This document shows, piece by piece, positions 22,807 through 34,435 of a stretch of 64,000 nt of DNA. The stretch is from NCBI GenBank assembly GCA_910589415.1, contig OU342630.1, positions 8,370,001-8,434,000 on the forward strand. Reading direction: 5' to 3'. The notes beneath the pieces were generated by a model. It ran no database searches. It was not told the origin of the DNA and saw nothing but the letters and a program-made list of their open reading frames with translations. This stretch comes from Malachius bipustulatus. Lineage: Eukaryota; Arthropoda; Insecta; Coleoptera; Melyridae. Position numbers and translations under genes: made by a program. Every line of letters starts with the position of its first letter. Positions within the stretch are counted from its first letter, which is position 1.

Positions 22807-23873
22807 CATGACAATAAACAATAATTATAGTGGAAATGGTTTCAATTTTTGAATCATGAGACGGGATATTTGTTAACAAAACAGTTTTTTTTATTATACA
22901 TAATTATAATTAAATCTTATAAAAAAATTATAATTATGTTAAAGTACAAATTAATCACTCTCATAATAGGTTATTTAGTTCATTAGTCTATGATAATTTC
23001 AAGGCTCAAAGCATTTTTATGCACATGCACCAAGATTAGCATAACTCAATATGTTCTTCACCTATTGAAAATTAAATGGTTCTGCAGATATTTTATGAAG
23101 TTATACACATAAAAACTAATTTTTATTATTAATCCCTGAATTTGTAAATAATATAAACATTAATTAAAAAGATTACACATAACATGGCATTAGTTATAAT
23201 TCAAATGTCAGCAAAATTTCTGTCAAAATTTTAAAGTACATGTACGTATGTCACAATATAACATACAAGGTATCACTGAAATAGGTTCTAATCTAACATT
23301 GCTATTTAACAAATTGTTACGGTCATGGTATATTTCACAATAAATTATGATCTGTGTTCATATCTCATAGCCATTACTAGGGTTGTAGATATGAAAAATT
23401 ATTATTTGTTAATATCTTCCTCTCGAATACACAAAAGCAGTTTGTGAATCTATTTCTGGGGCATTGTGTTTTATAAATACTGCTGCGAAACTCATGTAAA
23501 TTTGAAAGAGTACTACAGGGAATTAGGGACAGTTGATTATAAAAATGACACAAAAGTACTCCATAGGGACCACACATGGGAGTGGTGGACAGTTTAAATA
23601 ATAAAATATGTAATGCATACTTTATTTAAAGTCCCGGTTTGGTTTCACACCATTACTTCATACTTTTTAGCACCATGAACCTGTTGAAAACATCTCGAAA
23701 TTTGTTCTTTTATTTTTCCATTTAATTTTAGATTTTTGATTTGAAAGATATGGAAGTTAGTCAATAAATTTAAGAAAAATTTCACAAAAAAAAAAGACCA
23801 ATAACACACTAGGTACCATTTTTTTTGTTAGATAATGACATTTTTTTTAAGCAACACCTTTTTGTGTAAATCA
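22807..23873. other. Unassigned AT-rich sequence
   Basis: No gene or complete element recognised. A 66-codon open frame at 23577-23377 has no known motif. Confidence 0.4.
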
Positions 23874-23897
23874 CAGTAGAAGCTCGATTATCCGAAA
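23874..23897. repeat. Solitary Tigger-like terminus
   Basis: CAGTAGAAGCTCGATTATCC matches the left TIR of the element at 2717. No right partner was found nearby, so this is a truncated copy. Confidence 0.65.
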
Positions 23898-24427
23898 CAA
23901 AATTTATTTTTTAAATGGCTTACTAATCTAAAAGAACATGTCAACGGTATTCGATATTAAAAGAAAATAAGTCAGGAACACCCAATGCCTTATCAGAAGT
24001 GGAGCGGACACTTTTTATTTTTAACTTGTTTTTTTTTGTCAAGCAGACAAAGACAAATATCACTTCAGATTTATATTGAGAGCAAACACCGAATTTTTGT
24101 GGAGTCAAAAAACTGTCAAAAACTATTTTCTGGTAAGCAACTTGTGATTTTGTAAATTTTAGTACAATGAATGTATTTCAAGAAAAGATGGCCGCATTTC
24201 TCCATTTCGAACAGATTGTTACAGACGAATTCATCAAGATCAAAAAAACAGCGAGAGGGCAAATGAATGTCCAATCAAAATTCAACTAAATTTCTATTGA
24301 CGTTTTTTTTTCAGGGTGTTCCTGGGCTCAGCAATGTCAACAATGTTTATTTTTTTAAATGGCCTTCTTAATTCTTCGCCCAGGGTCTTAATAGACCTTT
24401 TACTTGTCAAAATGATGGAAATTTTTT

Positions 24428-25130
24428 ACAGAATTACAGATCAGGTTAATTTGAAAAATTTAACAGAATTTTATACTTATTAGGAATCTGAAACAAAATT
24501 TATAGCTGCAATTGTTGCTAAAATATGCTGAAAAAACTGTATAATTGAGATTTCTTTATTTTACCCATATCTTTAGTAGGTTCACATTATATCCACTTGA
24601 TATTTTAAAAAAATTCAAAGCCGACTAGATCCCAGAATTTTCATAGTCAACTTTTGTTTTTCTTATGGCCGCCATATTGTTTTTCATGTCATTCAGTATA
24701 AAAATATCAAAGAAACTAAAAATTGTCAGATTCAAAAAATTATTTTGAAAAATAAGGATTTTTCACTGAATGTCATCTCATTAATATGAAACCATATTGA
24801 TGAGCTTATGTTTTTTATGACCTTCGGAATGACATGAAAAAAATATGGCGGCCATAAAACAAAAGTTGACGACAACTCCGAGATCTAGTTAGGCTTTGAA
24901 AATTTTTTAAATGTCAAATGGATACCTTTTGATGACTTATGTAAACATTAAAAAAAAACAATTATTATTAATTTGTTTTCAATAATAAAAAAAATTGCTA
25001 AAATAAAGAAATGTAGATTTTTCAGTTTCTTCAGCACATTTCAGCAATGATAGTAGTTATCCTAAATTTTGTTTCAAATTCTTAATAGGTCTAAAGTTGT
25101 GCTCATTTTCCCTAATTTATCCTACTTTGT
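24428..25130. mobile_element. MITE family H, diverged copy
   Basis: Palindromic about 24760. It shares with 52184-53147 the blocks AATCTGAAA-CAAAATTTAT, AGTCAACTTTTGTTTTTCTT and ATGGCCGCCATATTG in both arms. Termini are decayed. Confidence 0.65.
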
Positions 25131-25546
25131 AACTCCAAAAATAAAAATAACAATGTTGGTCATATGATGATGGAAGATTATTGGTACGCTGTTAAAAATT
25201 TACAAGTGTTTCGCTACTTTTGAAATAACATCTTCAGACATGCAAATCAATGTTAATGTTGATAATGAAATGAGTAATAAGGAAACATGCGTAATTGACA
25301 TATTTAATTCCATCCGTCAAATAAAACATGTCAAACAAAACCTTATTTTTGCTTGACAATGCACTTTGTTTACACCCTTATGAAGACAAATTGAATAGTG
25401 ACATCCCAATTTTCATAGTTGCACTACAGTCACTTATTTATTTATTTATTAGCTCACCATCAAATTGTGACAAATGAAAGGCGAGATAGTTTAAAAAACA
25501 AAACTTCATAATATAATCATAATGTCATAATCATAATTATTTAAGG

Positions 25547-25739
25547 AATTACATGACCTCAACATTTTCTGCATAAGGAGCTAATTTAAGAATATTTATT
25601 TGACTTTATTTTGGTTTTACCTGTTAAAAAAGTACTTAATTTTTTGTGGCAGTACTTTTCTTATAGGTAAAACCAAAGTAAAGTTGAACAACTATTTTAA
25701 ATTGGCTCCGCATGCAGAAAACGTTGAGGTCCTGTAATT
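25547..25739. mobile_element. Short nested palindromic MITE
   Basis: AATTACATGACCTCAACATT at the left and ACGTTGAGGTCCTGTAATT at the right are inverted, and the core pairs as well (TTTGGTTTTACCT against AGGTAAAACCAAA). The corresponding site in the opposite arm (near 28110) lacks it. Confidence 0.7.
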
Positions 25740-26596
25740 TAACTTCGTGAAGTGAACCGGAAAAAATCTGGAAAACCAGATTGCTATAGCATATTCGATT
25801 GACCATCGTTTAACCACCCAATAATTTTGTTTGATCACCCCAGAAAAAAAACTTAAGTTATTTTTTTTTTAATTTCTGATCCGGCTAACTTCACAATTTG
25901 ACAATTCTCTCTGGAATCTAAACGGTTCGTTTGCGGGGGTCGAAACATTCCTGTAAAGTTGGCCCCCAAATTATATAAAACCACTTAATTTTTCAGAGTT
26001 CTGAATAGAACTAGAATACCTAGTTCTATGTTTTAGAGTTCTGGATATATATTTTAAATAGTTCCGCGGAACAAAGCACTTCATGGGCCACACTTTTCTC
26101 ATAAAATAAGTTCTGGTGTGATAAGTAGCAACAAAACTTGGAGTTCTAGAGTTCCTGTATGTTTTCGCCAATAGTTGTGCAATTTTTTTTTTTTTTATTG
26201 TAAAAAAATCGCCAGAAACGAGTTCTGATTAGAGTTCTGCATAGCCTCCGAACAGTTCTATAAAAAATTTATCTTCCACTTTGCCGAAAAACTCGATAGT
26301 TTGTTATTTGCGAAAATGATATGTATAACCTAAAATGTATGTTTTCAACCCTTACTTTGTAGAATCTCTGCATACTGATGGACGATTCCTTCATTTATTT
26401 TTTATCATTAATCAGTATGTATAACCTAAATAAAAGATACAAAATCGCTGCAAATAAGTTGTGGTTAAAGTTCTGGGTAGCCCAAGAAGAGTGAAAAGTC
26501 CTCTTTCACTTTACATAGAACACCATATAGTTTAATTGTTAATAATAAAAAATTGGTTTCTGTTTGATCTTGGCACAGAAGGAGAGGACTTTTATA

Positions 26597-27187
26597 CAGT
26601 GTCCCAGATTTTCTTCTCTATCAGGAATCTCGGTTCCTATTACACCTACAGCCAAGGTTAAATGGGGAAAGTTTTAGGGGAAACTTAGTGCATTCGATAA
26701 CCGGTTTCAGATTTACGATTGGTCAATTGGTTTTTGAAATATCGGCCAAAAACCGAAAATGGCAGATTTCGTTTTTCACAAGTAAATCCAAAACAATTAA
26801 TTTGACAACTGTCAAAATGTGACATTCGGATTTAATACAGAATGACATGAAAATCTAACATGGTGGGCATAAGAAAAACGAAATTTGAGGCGGCTTCGGA
26901 ATAATAAATGACAATAATTGAGACCTGTCATACACGCTATCTTATTCGTCTTAAAAAAGTGTCCGAATAATGTCACATTTTGACAGCTGTCAAATTAACC
27001 ATTTCGGATTTACTTGCGAAAAACAAAATCCGCCATTTTTTGTTTTTGGCCCATATTTTCAAAATCAATTGACCAATCGTAAATCTGAAACCGGTTATCG
27101 AATGCGCCAAGTTTTCCTTGAAACCTTTGATGTAGGTGGAATAGGAGCTGAGATTCTTGTATAGAGAAGCAAATCTAGGACACACTG
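26597..27187. mobile_element. 591-bp nested MITE with CAGTGTCC termini
   Basis: CAGTGTCCCAGATTTTCTTC and AATCTAGGACACACTG are inverted, with TA at 26595-26596 and 27188-27189. The arms pair deeply (ATTCGATAACCGGTTTCAGA has its complement). It occupies the centre of the host palindrome. Confidence 0.85.
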
Positions 27188-28179
27188 TATATAACTCTTC
27201 GGCGGCTACTCAGAACTTTTGTTTCGTTATTTTTAAGTTGATTACTTAGCTCACCTACTTATTTACTTATTTTTATTATTTTCAATCATTTTCGAAATTA
27301 ACAATTAAACTATTAATTTCTCACTAAATTGGAAGAGAGATTTCCATTAGAACTCTTCGGGGGCTCTCCAGAACTCTAATTACAGCCAAAACTCTAATCG
27401 GAACTCATTTTTGGTGATTTTTCAAAATTTTGCAAAAAAAAATTCGCAGAACTATTTTCACAAATATACAGGAACTCTAGAAATGCAAGTTTTGCTGCTA
27501 CTTATCACATCAGAACTCATTTTCTAAGAAAAGTGGGGGCCGTGTGAAGTGAGCCCTCAAAAGGGATTTTTACTCTTAAAGGGCTTTGTTCCGCGGAACT
27601 ATTTAAAATTTATATCCAGAACTCTACATCTAGAACTATTCCAGTTCTACTCAGAACTCTGGAAAATTTAGTAGTCTCATATAATTAAAGGACTAACTTC
27701 ACGGGAGTGTTTCGACCTCCGCAAACGAACCGTTTAGCTTCCAGAGAGAATGGTAAAATTCCCAAGTTAGCCGAATCAGAAATTAAACAAAATCATATCT
27801 TTTTTTCTGGACGTGGTCAAACAAAATTATTGGATGGTCAAACCTGGTTAAACGATGGTCAAACCAGGTGAGTAAATTTCGACTCCCGAAATCTAACCGT
27901 TTAGCTTCAAGAGAGAATTGTGAAACGAATGAGCATCACTATTTACTCAATTTGGAAACTTTGTGAAGTTGGCCTGAAAATTTTCTTTTTGCAATCAAAC
28001 AAAAACAAAAGATGGTGAAAGGAAATTATTGGGTCGTCAAACGTGGTTAAACGATGGTCAATCAAATGCGCTATAGCAATACGATTCTCCAGAGTTTTTC
28101 TGGCTCACTTCACGAAGCTCCTGTAATTCCTTGAATAGTTAAAATCGGACACATGATTATATGAAGTTTTGTTTTTTAA

Positions 28180-28636
28180 CCCTTAGTTGGTAACATACTT
28201 TTTTTCACTTTATAAGTAACATCCGTCTCTCAGTCGGTGATCATATTACAGTTCCAGCATTATAGGTAACATCCGTCGCTCAGTCGGAATAGATATTATA
28301 ATAATATGTATAATTACATATTTATTCGAATGTATTCTAGTAAACACAAATATATTTTATTAAAACAAGACTTATTTCATTTTTATACATTTTTTTATAT
28401 ATTATACCTTTTCATTCACCATACTTTCGACCAACAGCCGACTGAGAGATGGACTGAAATATATCGTTCTGAGTAACACCCGTCTCACAGACGTATTTTT
28501 GCGAAGGCGGCTATGGACTTTTTGGCAACCAACTAGAACATACCTAATACGAAATTTTTGTACATTCATTCGTTTGGATTCAGCGCAGCATCAAAACTTG
28601 GCATCCGCCTCAGAGTCGGATGTTACCAACTAAGGG
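28180..28636. mobile_element. piggyBac-like MITE with TTAA duplication
   Basis: CCCTTAGTTGGTAACAT and ATGTTACCAACTAAGGG are perfect 17-bp inverted ends flanked by TTAA (28176-28179 and 28637-28640), the piggyBac hallmark. Inside, units like AACATCCGTCTCTCAGTCGG recur near both ends in both orientations (28218, 28268, 28434, 28480, 28607), resembling subterminal transposase-binding repeats. It interrupts the right arm of the host palindrome. Confidence 0.88.
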
Positions 28637-28696
28637 TTAAAGTACCTCACCTTCCATTTGTTACAATTTGGTGGTGAGCTAATAAATCGCCCTGTA

Positions 28697-29737
28697 GAAT
28701 ACTGCTAGGTACTACAAAATATTATGTTTTTGCTCAAGAAAATTACGATGAAGGCAAACAGAATTTGAATTTGAAAAGAACAAGTTGATCAGAAGAAGCC
28801 AAAAGACAACATTTGGGTAAAATAAATCTCAAAAATAAATGATTATGTGACTGATATAAAAAAGATTAACAAAATGTGAATGTATAATGTGAATTAATGG
28901 ATTGGGCAACAGAGAAAATTCACTTTCAATTCACTTCTAGTTGAAGATGACCAAGAAAGTGGAGATGAATATTGAATATGATAATTTCCTGAACAATGTC
29001 ACGAATTTATCATCAATGTTGTATACCTAATAATAATTTTCACATTACATTAAATGTCAAAGAAAATATTGCTACACCAGATTGGTACAAGAATTAAAGA
29101 TGGAGATAAATGTTATTCATGTGTGTACATCCATTTTTCAAGTATACAATACTATTAATTCTTCAAAGCCAAAACTTCATAGTAACTTATAAAATTAGTC
29201 AATTTTGATTTAATTATTTTTTCACAGAAGTTTTTTTTTCGTAAATTATATTGTATGAAACATTTGCAAGAGGCAAAGAAAATATATTACAGATTCACAA
29301 CCAGTTTTTTACCAAGATATTACTTGGTTTTATCTTCTCCCAACTTTGCAAAAATAATAAAACCAGAACAATCATGTTAAATTTGGTCAAAGTTTCGTTA
29401 ACATTTTTTGTAACTAATACCTTATTTAACTGAACTGATATGAAAATTATAATTCGTTTTTGTCAAAGTGTATTAGTTAAAAAATTTCATACTATCTTTT
29501 AAAAGTGCTAGATTATCAATCACAGCAAAAAAACATTTTTTTTATAGAATTGGATACAACGCAAATAACAACAAATTAACTAGATACAATATTTTACAAT
29601 CGACACAAAATAATTCTCTACGTAGGCAATGAACACTATAACAAAAAAAAAATTAGTCACAGCCTACAAAAAGAATGCTTACGTGTAATGCAAAATACAA
29701 CAATTAATATTAATTACAAATAATGAAAAATGCTAAT
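28697..29737. other. Intergenic and EMC1 3' flank
   Basis: AT-rich, with no recognised gene or element. It includes the EMC1 3' UTR on its right side. No unambiguous AATAAA on the minus strand was noticed close to the stop. Confidence 0.45.
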
Positions 29738-32413
29738 TTATTTCCATGCTTGTCGTAGAGCTTTCCTTGAGGCTAACCGTTTTGTGATATATGATGCGGC
29801 AATGAGCCCGAAAAGAACTAAAAGTATCAACTTATGATCAAAGTCCTCTTTCAAAACATCAAATGTCTTTGATGGAGCTACCCTGGTATAAAATATGTCT
29901 AGCCCATAAACTAGAACATGACTAGTACTTTCCAACCTTGCTGGAGCAACCTGAATACCCTTCGTTCTCTCCAATGTTTGGTTATAATTAATATAACCTT
30001 CTGGCATTAACATTATTTCTGGCATGTAAGGAATGCAACCATCCTCTGGCCCACAAGTGATATCTGGCAGCCTCGGTTGTAAAATCATCCATGGAATTTC
30101 CACCACACCTCCATTAGAGAGGGCTGTTAGCAGAAACTTATTTGTGATACCTCTCTCTGTTAACGTAACAGTTAGCGTTTGCGGTGTAGCTGGTAAAATG
30201 TATGACTGACTCAACACTCGAGGCAGTTGATTCACAGCATAGGAACTAAACACAGTACTATTGCTTTGAACTTCACCTTCATATAATTCTGCGGCGGCAA
30301 TTTCGGTTCGTCGGAACCGCTCTGAAAAATAGGTGTAGACAAGCCAGTTTTCTGAATGTATCAACTCAATGGGACCTTTAGCTCTTTTATGAGTGGTCGA
30401 GTACAAAACCAAGCCACTCACACCGTCTATCAGATAAATGTTCAGTACATGTTTGTGAATAGGGTCATCGTTAACTGTTGCAACTGCAACTAAATTAGGA
30501 TTAACATACTTGTAGTACACGGATCGATCAGGTAAAACACGACCCTGCGAATGAAGACGTTCTAAAGGAGGTCTACTACTTAAAGCTGTCAACTTTGAAG
30601 GCCCAAGGTTTAATTCCCATACTACCGACGGTTTTATGTTGCCATCATGTTTATTTACTAAGCGATAACCTGTTAGATATGGTTTGTTTGAATCCACAAC
30701 AACAAAGAACAGAGATTTTATATTATCAAGCACAATCTTCTTTGAACTACGTGGAAACACGAAAATTTCATCATTTTCTGTCAAAACTACGATGGGTTTG
30801 ACATGATCGCTATTCTCATATGGCAATAACATGGCTTGCTTAATTCGACTGTTTAGTTTAATGGGGTCATTGATGGAGAAACCAGAGATGGGATCAAACT
30901 GAAACAAAATACCATGACCTGTGAACAAGTCTTCTGCTATCAGTAAGCACAAAGCGGTTAAGGGTGGATATCTTGCTGTTCGTTGAACATATAATAACAT
31001 TTTTTCAGAGTTTAAATTTTTGAACGATTTTACATTTGGTAAACGATAAGACCAAACAATTGAACCAGTGATAGTATCTACACCAAACAGTTTTCCAATG
31101 CTTGTGGCAATAACGATTATTTTATGCAAACCAAATTCATCTCTTACTAAATCACTTTGTGACAGCAGCTGTCCGTCCAGTAACAAACTTGAAAACTGCT
31201 TTGCTTGGGTTGAAAGGCGATGTAAAAACATACTAAAGACATCATTTGAGACAGTCTTAAATTCCTTTTCTATGGAAGCATCCAATTCAGACACTGGCAG
31301 TTCGACAAAATCAACAGCGACTATATTGCTAAGAGCTTCTTCTCTGGTCCAAACTGTCTTTCCCTCTTTTGTTCGTACCAATGATAATGCATTATCCGTA
31401 CTGAGCAATAATAAGTCGCACCAATTCGAAACACACTGCACTGCTAAAATAAACGGAGCACCTAATCCTCGGGGATATTCACTATCTACAGATGACACTT
31501 CATTTCCGCTTTCCAGATCTTTTAAAATAACCCGCAATATTTTATCTGGATTATTGGCATTAACGTCGAGTTGTATGATCAATGGCTCTTTACCATTCTG
31601 AACTCCAACTGCATTCGGTAACAAGTTATATGTGGAGCTTTTAATGGGATTCTCAAGGAATATCAACCGAGCAATATTGTTTCGTAGCAATAATATTGCA
31701 GGTTTATCACTCTTGAAGCTTATTACTTGGATAGATCCAGACCCAACACCAATTAATTCGTTTATTGATTTTGATTCAGTTCGAGGTTCCTCAGATAAAA
31801 CATCAACATAATATATGTTTCCAGTGGAATCTTCACTAGATACACAGGTGAAATAAGACTGTGTAACCGCACATCTCAACGCATCGGTAACCCAAGGTGT
31901 TGATAATCTCAGAGTATTCTTACTGTTAATTTTACCAGTATCTAAATCATACATGTTAACTTCAATGTGGGAGCCTATCGTAGGAATTATATGTATCAAG
32001 TGATTGTTCTTGACAATCCATTCACCACGGATTTGTCTTTCGGCAAGTAACGTCCATTCCCAAAGAAGAACGCCAGTTGTTAAGTCCCATCCACGTACGT
32101 ACCAATTGTTGTGGCTGCCGATCACGGTAACAATATCTTTCTCTACATGAAGAAGTTGAATTTGATGTTGTTGTGGATTTTCAAGTACTTGTCTCCATTC
32201 CACTTTACCCGTATTTATGTTAAGACTAGCTAGAACATTTTCCTCAGTGGCCGCAATGATTCTTTTGCCTTGAAAACTGGCATATTTTACTTTACCAACA
32301 AAAGACCGTTTCCAGTCGAATTTTCCTATCTGATCTTCATACAATGCTTCCGAGAGATGAATTAGGTAAAATATGAAGACTGGTATTGTGTATATCGATC
32401 GTGGACTAGCCAT
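29738..32413 (-). CDS. EMC1: ER membrane protein complex subunit 1 (EMC1)
   Basis: EMC1 is the largest subunit of the ER membrane protein complex, which inserts tail-anchored and multipass proteins into the ER membrane. The 891-residue frame is complete and uninterrupted. Residues 1-23 form a signal peptide (hydrophobic IYTIPVFIFYLIHL, cleavage probably after SEA). The next ~600 residues have the WD/PQQ-like beta-propeller pattern of EMC1 (GKVEWRQVL, GVLLWEWTL, GSIVWSYRL repeats). The last third is the DUF1620 domain (for example PEDGCIPYMPEIMLMPEGYI). A membrane helix lies near residues 862-876 before a basic cytosolic tail ending RKALRQAWK. The length is close to family norms (about 900-1000). 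The start is the first ATG of the frame and directly precedes the signal peptide. It lacks introns, unusual for such a long animal gene. The flanks show no poly-A tract that would prove a retrocopy. Confidence 0.95.
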   Translation of the reverse strand: MASPRSIYTIPVFIFYLIHLSEALYEDQIGKFDWKRSFVGKVKYASFQGKRIIAATEENVLASLNINTGKVEWRQVLENPQQHQIQLLHVEKDIVTVIGSHNNWYVRGWDLTTGVLLWEWTLLAERQIRGEWIVKNNHLIHIIPTIGSHIEVNMYDLDTGKINSKNTLRLSTPWVTDALRCAVTQSYFTCVSSEDSTGNIYYVDVLSEEPRTESKSINELIGVGSGSIQVISFKSDKPAILLLRNNIARLIFLENPIKSSTYNLLPNAVGVQNGKEPLIIQLDVNANNPDKILRVILKDLESGNEVSSVDSEYPRGLGAPFILAVQCVSNWCDLLLLSTDNALSLVRTKEGKTVWTREEALSNIVAVDFVELPVSELDASIEKEFKTVSNDVFSMFLHRLSTQAKQFSSLLLDGQLLSQSDLVRDEFGLHKIIVIATSIGKLFGVDTITGSIVWSYRLPNVKSFKNLNSEKMLLYVQRTARYPPLTALCLLIAEDLFTGHGILFQFDPISGFSINDPIKLNSRIKQAMLLPYENSDHVKPIVVLTENDEIFVFPRSSKKIVLDNIKSLFFVVVDSNKPYLTGYRLVNKHDGNIKPSVVWELNLGPSKLTALSSRPPLERLHSQGRVLPDRSVYYKYVNPNLVAVATVNDDPIHKHVLNIYLIDGVSGLVLYSTTHKRAKGPIELIHSENWLVYTYFSERFRRTEIAAAELYEGEVQSNSTVFSSYAVNQLPRVLSQSYILPATPQTLTVTLTERGITNKFLLTALSNGGVVEIPWMILQPRLPDITCGPEDGCIPYMPEIMLMPEGYINYNQTLERTKGIQVAPARLESTSHVLVYGLDIFYTRVAPSKTFDVLKEDFDHKLILLVLFGLIAASYITKRLASRKALRQAWK

Positions 32414-32700
32414 TACTTCAAACTTTCATGGACAGTAGTACTAACTGCAATTGCATATTTCTAACCTCACAGAGGGCAGAGGGGAAATAATCGATTCTTG
32501 CTATCTATAGAACTGGCACAGTGAACTCAGCAAAATTTTAAATTAATATAATTAGTAATTTCCTATTTTTTATTACACGATTACTATTATTTGAATAAAT
32601 TCCACTCAAAGGTTTTTTTTTTAATTAATACTTCAAGCACTCAACCAACACACATTTCCTATCCTAATTTTATCCTAACGCAAAATTTTATAGAGGAGAG
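32414..32700. other. EMC1 upstream region
   Basis: This presumably contains the EMC1 promoter and 5' UTR. I see no clear TATA box or initiator. A transposon begins at 32701. Confidence 0.4.
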
Positions 32701-34113
32701 CACGATACACATATACACGGTATGCCGATAGCGTTTTCTATTTTGGTCAACTACTGCGCAATGACGTCACGTGGATCAGATATTACACATGAGATTGCTC
32801 ATATCTATTTTATTGTTAGAAATAAGTAAATAATTTTTAGTACACATTGCTTTTATGGCTATTTCTGATATTCGGGTAAAGGTGGAGGTGGAGATTTATG
32901 CTACATTTAATCATAATCATAGGTTAATTATTTAAAAGGGAATATTTTAAAGAAATACAGGATATAAGTATGGTGTCCCAGCTTATTCGAAGCGGTCTTA
33001 GTAGGCGAAACGATAAATTTTTTCCCAAAAAATTTTGCAAATTCAAGCACAGAATCACAATGGCCATAATTTAAAATTATTTTGGAGTATGCAGAGTGTC
33101 CCATATGACAGTGGCATATCAAAGTTATGTTTTTTTTTTTAATGGAATGCTCCTATGTTATTGCATTTTTAGATTGTCTGAGAAGAGAAAATAAGATTGG
33201 CTTTTACAGTTGGTGTTTAAATTCAGAAGTTATTGAATTATAAACAAGTGAAAATCGTCATTTTTAAAGTTCAAGACCCTGTACGACGAAAACGGTTCAA
33301 GATAGAGAAAAACGGTTTACATGTCCCTATTTTAACTTTTTATGTACTATCCTATGGTATAGAAACATTTGTACTTCCTTTAAATTTTTTTTTTGTGACA
33401 CGTGGAGAAATCTCAGAATTTTTCAAATTTTTTATCACCCTGTAGAAACATTTCATCTACATCATAGGATAGTTCATGAAAAGTTAAAATAGGGACATAT
33501 AAGCCGTTTTTCTCTATCTTCAGCCATTTTCGTTGTATAGGGTCTTGAACTTGAAAATGACGATTTTCACTTGTTTATAATTAAAAAACTTTTGAATTTA
33601 AACACCAACTGTAAAAACCAATCTTATTTCCTCTTCTCAGACAATCTAAAAATGCAATAACCTAGGAGCATTCCATTAAAAAAAAAACATAACTTTGATA
33701 TGCCACTGTCATATGGGACACTCTGTATGCTCCAAAATAATTTTAAATTATGGCCATTGTGATTCTGTGCTTGAATTTGCAAAATTCAAAATTTATCGTT
33801 TCGCCTACAGAGACCGCTTCGAATAAGCTGGGACAATTTATATCCTATATTTCTTTAAAATATTCCCTTTTAAATAACTAACCTATGATTATGATTAAAT
33901 ATAGCATAAATCTCCACCTTCACCTTTAACCGAATATCAGAAATAGCCATAAAAGCAATGTGTACAAAAAATTATTTACTTATTTCCAACTTTCCAACAA
34001 TAAAATAGATATGAGCAATCTCATGTGTAATATCTGATCCACGTGACGTCACAAGACCGGAACGCAGCCTGCGCGTCATCGTCTATCGGCATACCGTGTA
34101 TATGTGTATCGTG
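32701..34113. mobile_element. 1.4-kb palindromic element (family G, copy 1)
   Basis: CACGATACACATATACACGG at the left and CCGTGTATATGTGTATCGTG at the right are inverted. Long arms include GATCAGATATTACACATGAG and its complement, and the centre holds another palindromic element (32971-33838). Together they form an almost continuous hairpin of about 700 bp per arm. Confidence 0.85.
32971..33838. mobile_element. MITE family F, copy 1 (nested)
   Basis: The arms begin GGTGTCCCAGCTTATTCGAA and end with the complement, with TA at 32969-32970 and 33839-33840. Internal blocks CATATGGGACACTCTGTATG and CAGTTGGTGTTTAAATTC are mirrored. Related to 54155-54996 and 59942-60066. Confidence 0.8.
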
Positions 34114-34435
34114 GAGGAGAGGAGAAGATCAAGCAAGAAGAAGAATAATCAGATTCAGATTCAAGACAAGAACCGAGATGATCAAAGATCAAAATCCGAG
34201 CAGAAACAGAACACAGAATGACAAATGAAATGAAGTATGATTGATATAGTAACGACAAGAGCACAGAAAGGTAACAAACAGAACCCTAACTTCAATTTAA
34301 AAAAACGAGTTCGCGCATCTACTCGGCGCATAGAGATCCGCCATGTTTAGAGGGGAAGTCAGCAACGGAGTGCAACAGAGTCAGCTACTCTCTATCCGTT
34401 GCCTTTAGTACCAGCGGAGGAGTGGCGCTCCTCTA
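34114..34435. other. Unassigned sequence between two elements
   Basis: Contains a hairpin-like GCAACGGAGTGC...ATCCGTTGC (34362-34401). Minor open frames here lack known domains. Confidence 0.4.

Larger units (their letters stand above)
25427..28694. mobile_element. 3.27-kb palindromic element with nested insertions
   Basis: The left end CAGTCACTTATT...TTATTAGCTCACCA and the right end TGGTGAGCTAATAAATCGCC CTG are inverted, with TA outside (25425-25426 and 28695-28696). The arms are complementary over more than 1 kb (for example GTTCCGCGGAAC, AACGGTTCGTTTGC and CCATCGTTTAACCA have partners). Three insertions lie inside: 25547-25739, 26597-27187 and 28180-28636. No coding frame is recognised. 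Arms carry many AGAGTTCTG / CAGAACTCT motifs. Confidence 0.75.

Noticed and set aside
28200..28630. Regularly repeated ATCCGTC-CTCAGTCGG units considered as a CRISPR-like array
   Set aside because: Irregular spacing, mixed orientation, few copies, and enclosed by TTAA-flanked inverted ends in a eukaryotic genome. These are subterminal repeats of a piggyBac-like MITE.
31068..31601. 177-codon open frame on the + strand
   Set aside because: Entirely antisense to the EMC1 coding sequence, with no recognisable domain. A shadow frame.
29738..32413. EMC1 as a processed retrocopy
   Set aside because: Full-length intact frame, no poly-A tract and no flanking duplication. Absence of introns alone is insufficient.
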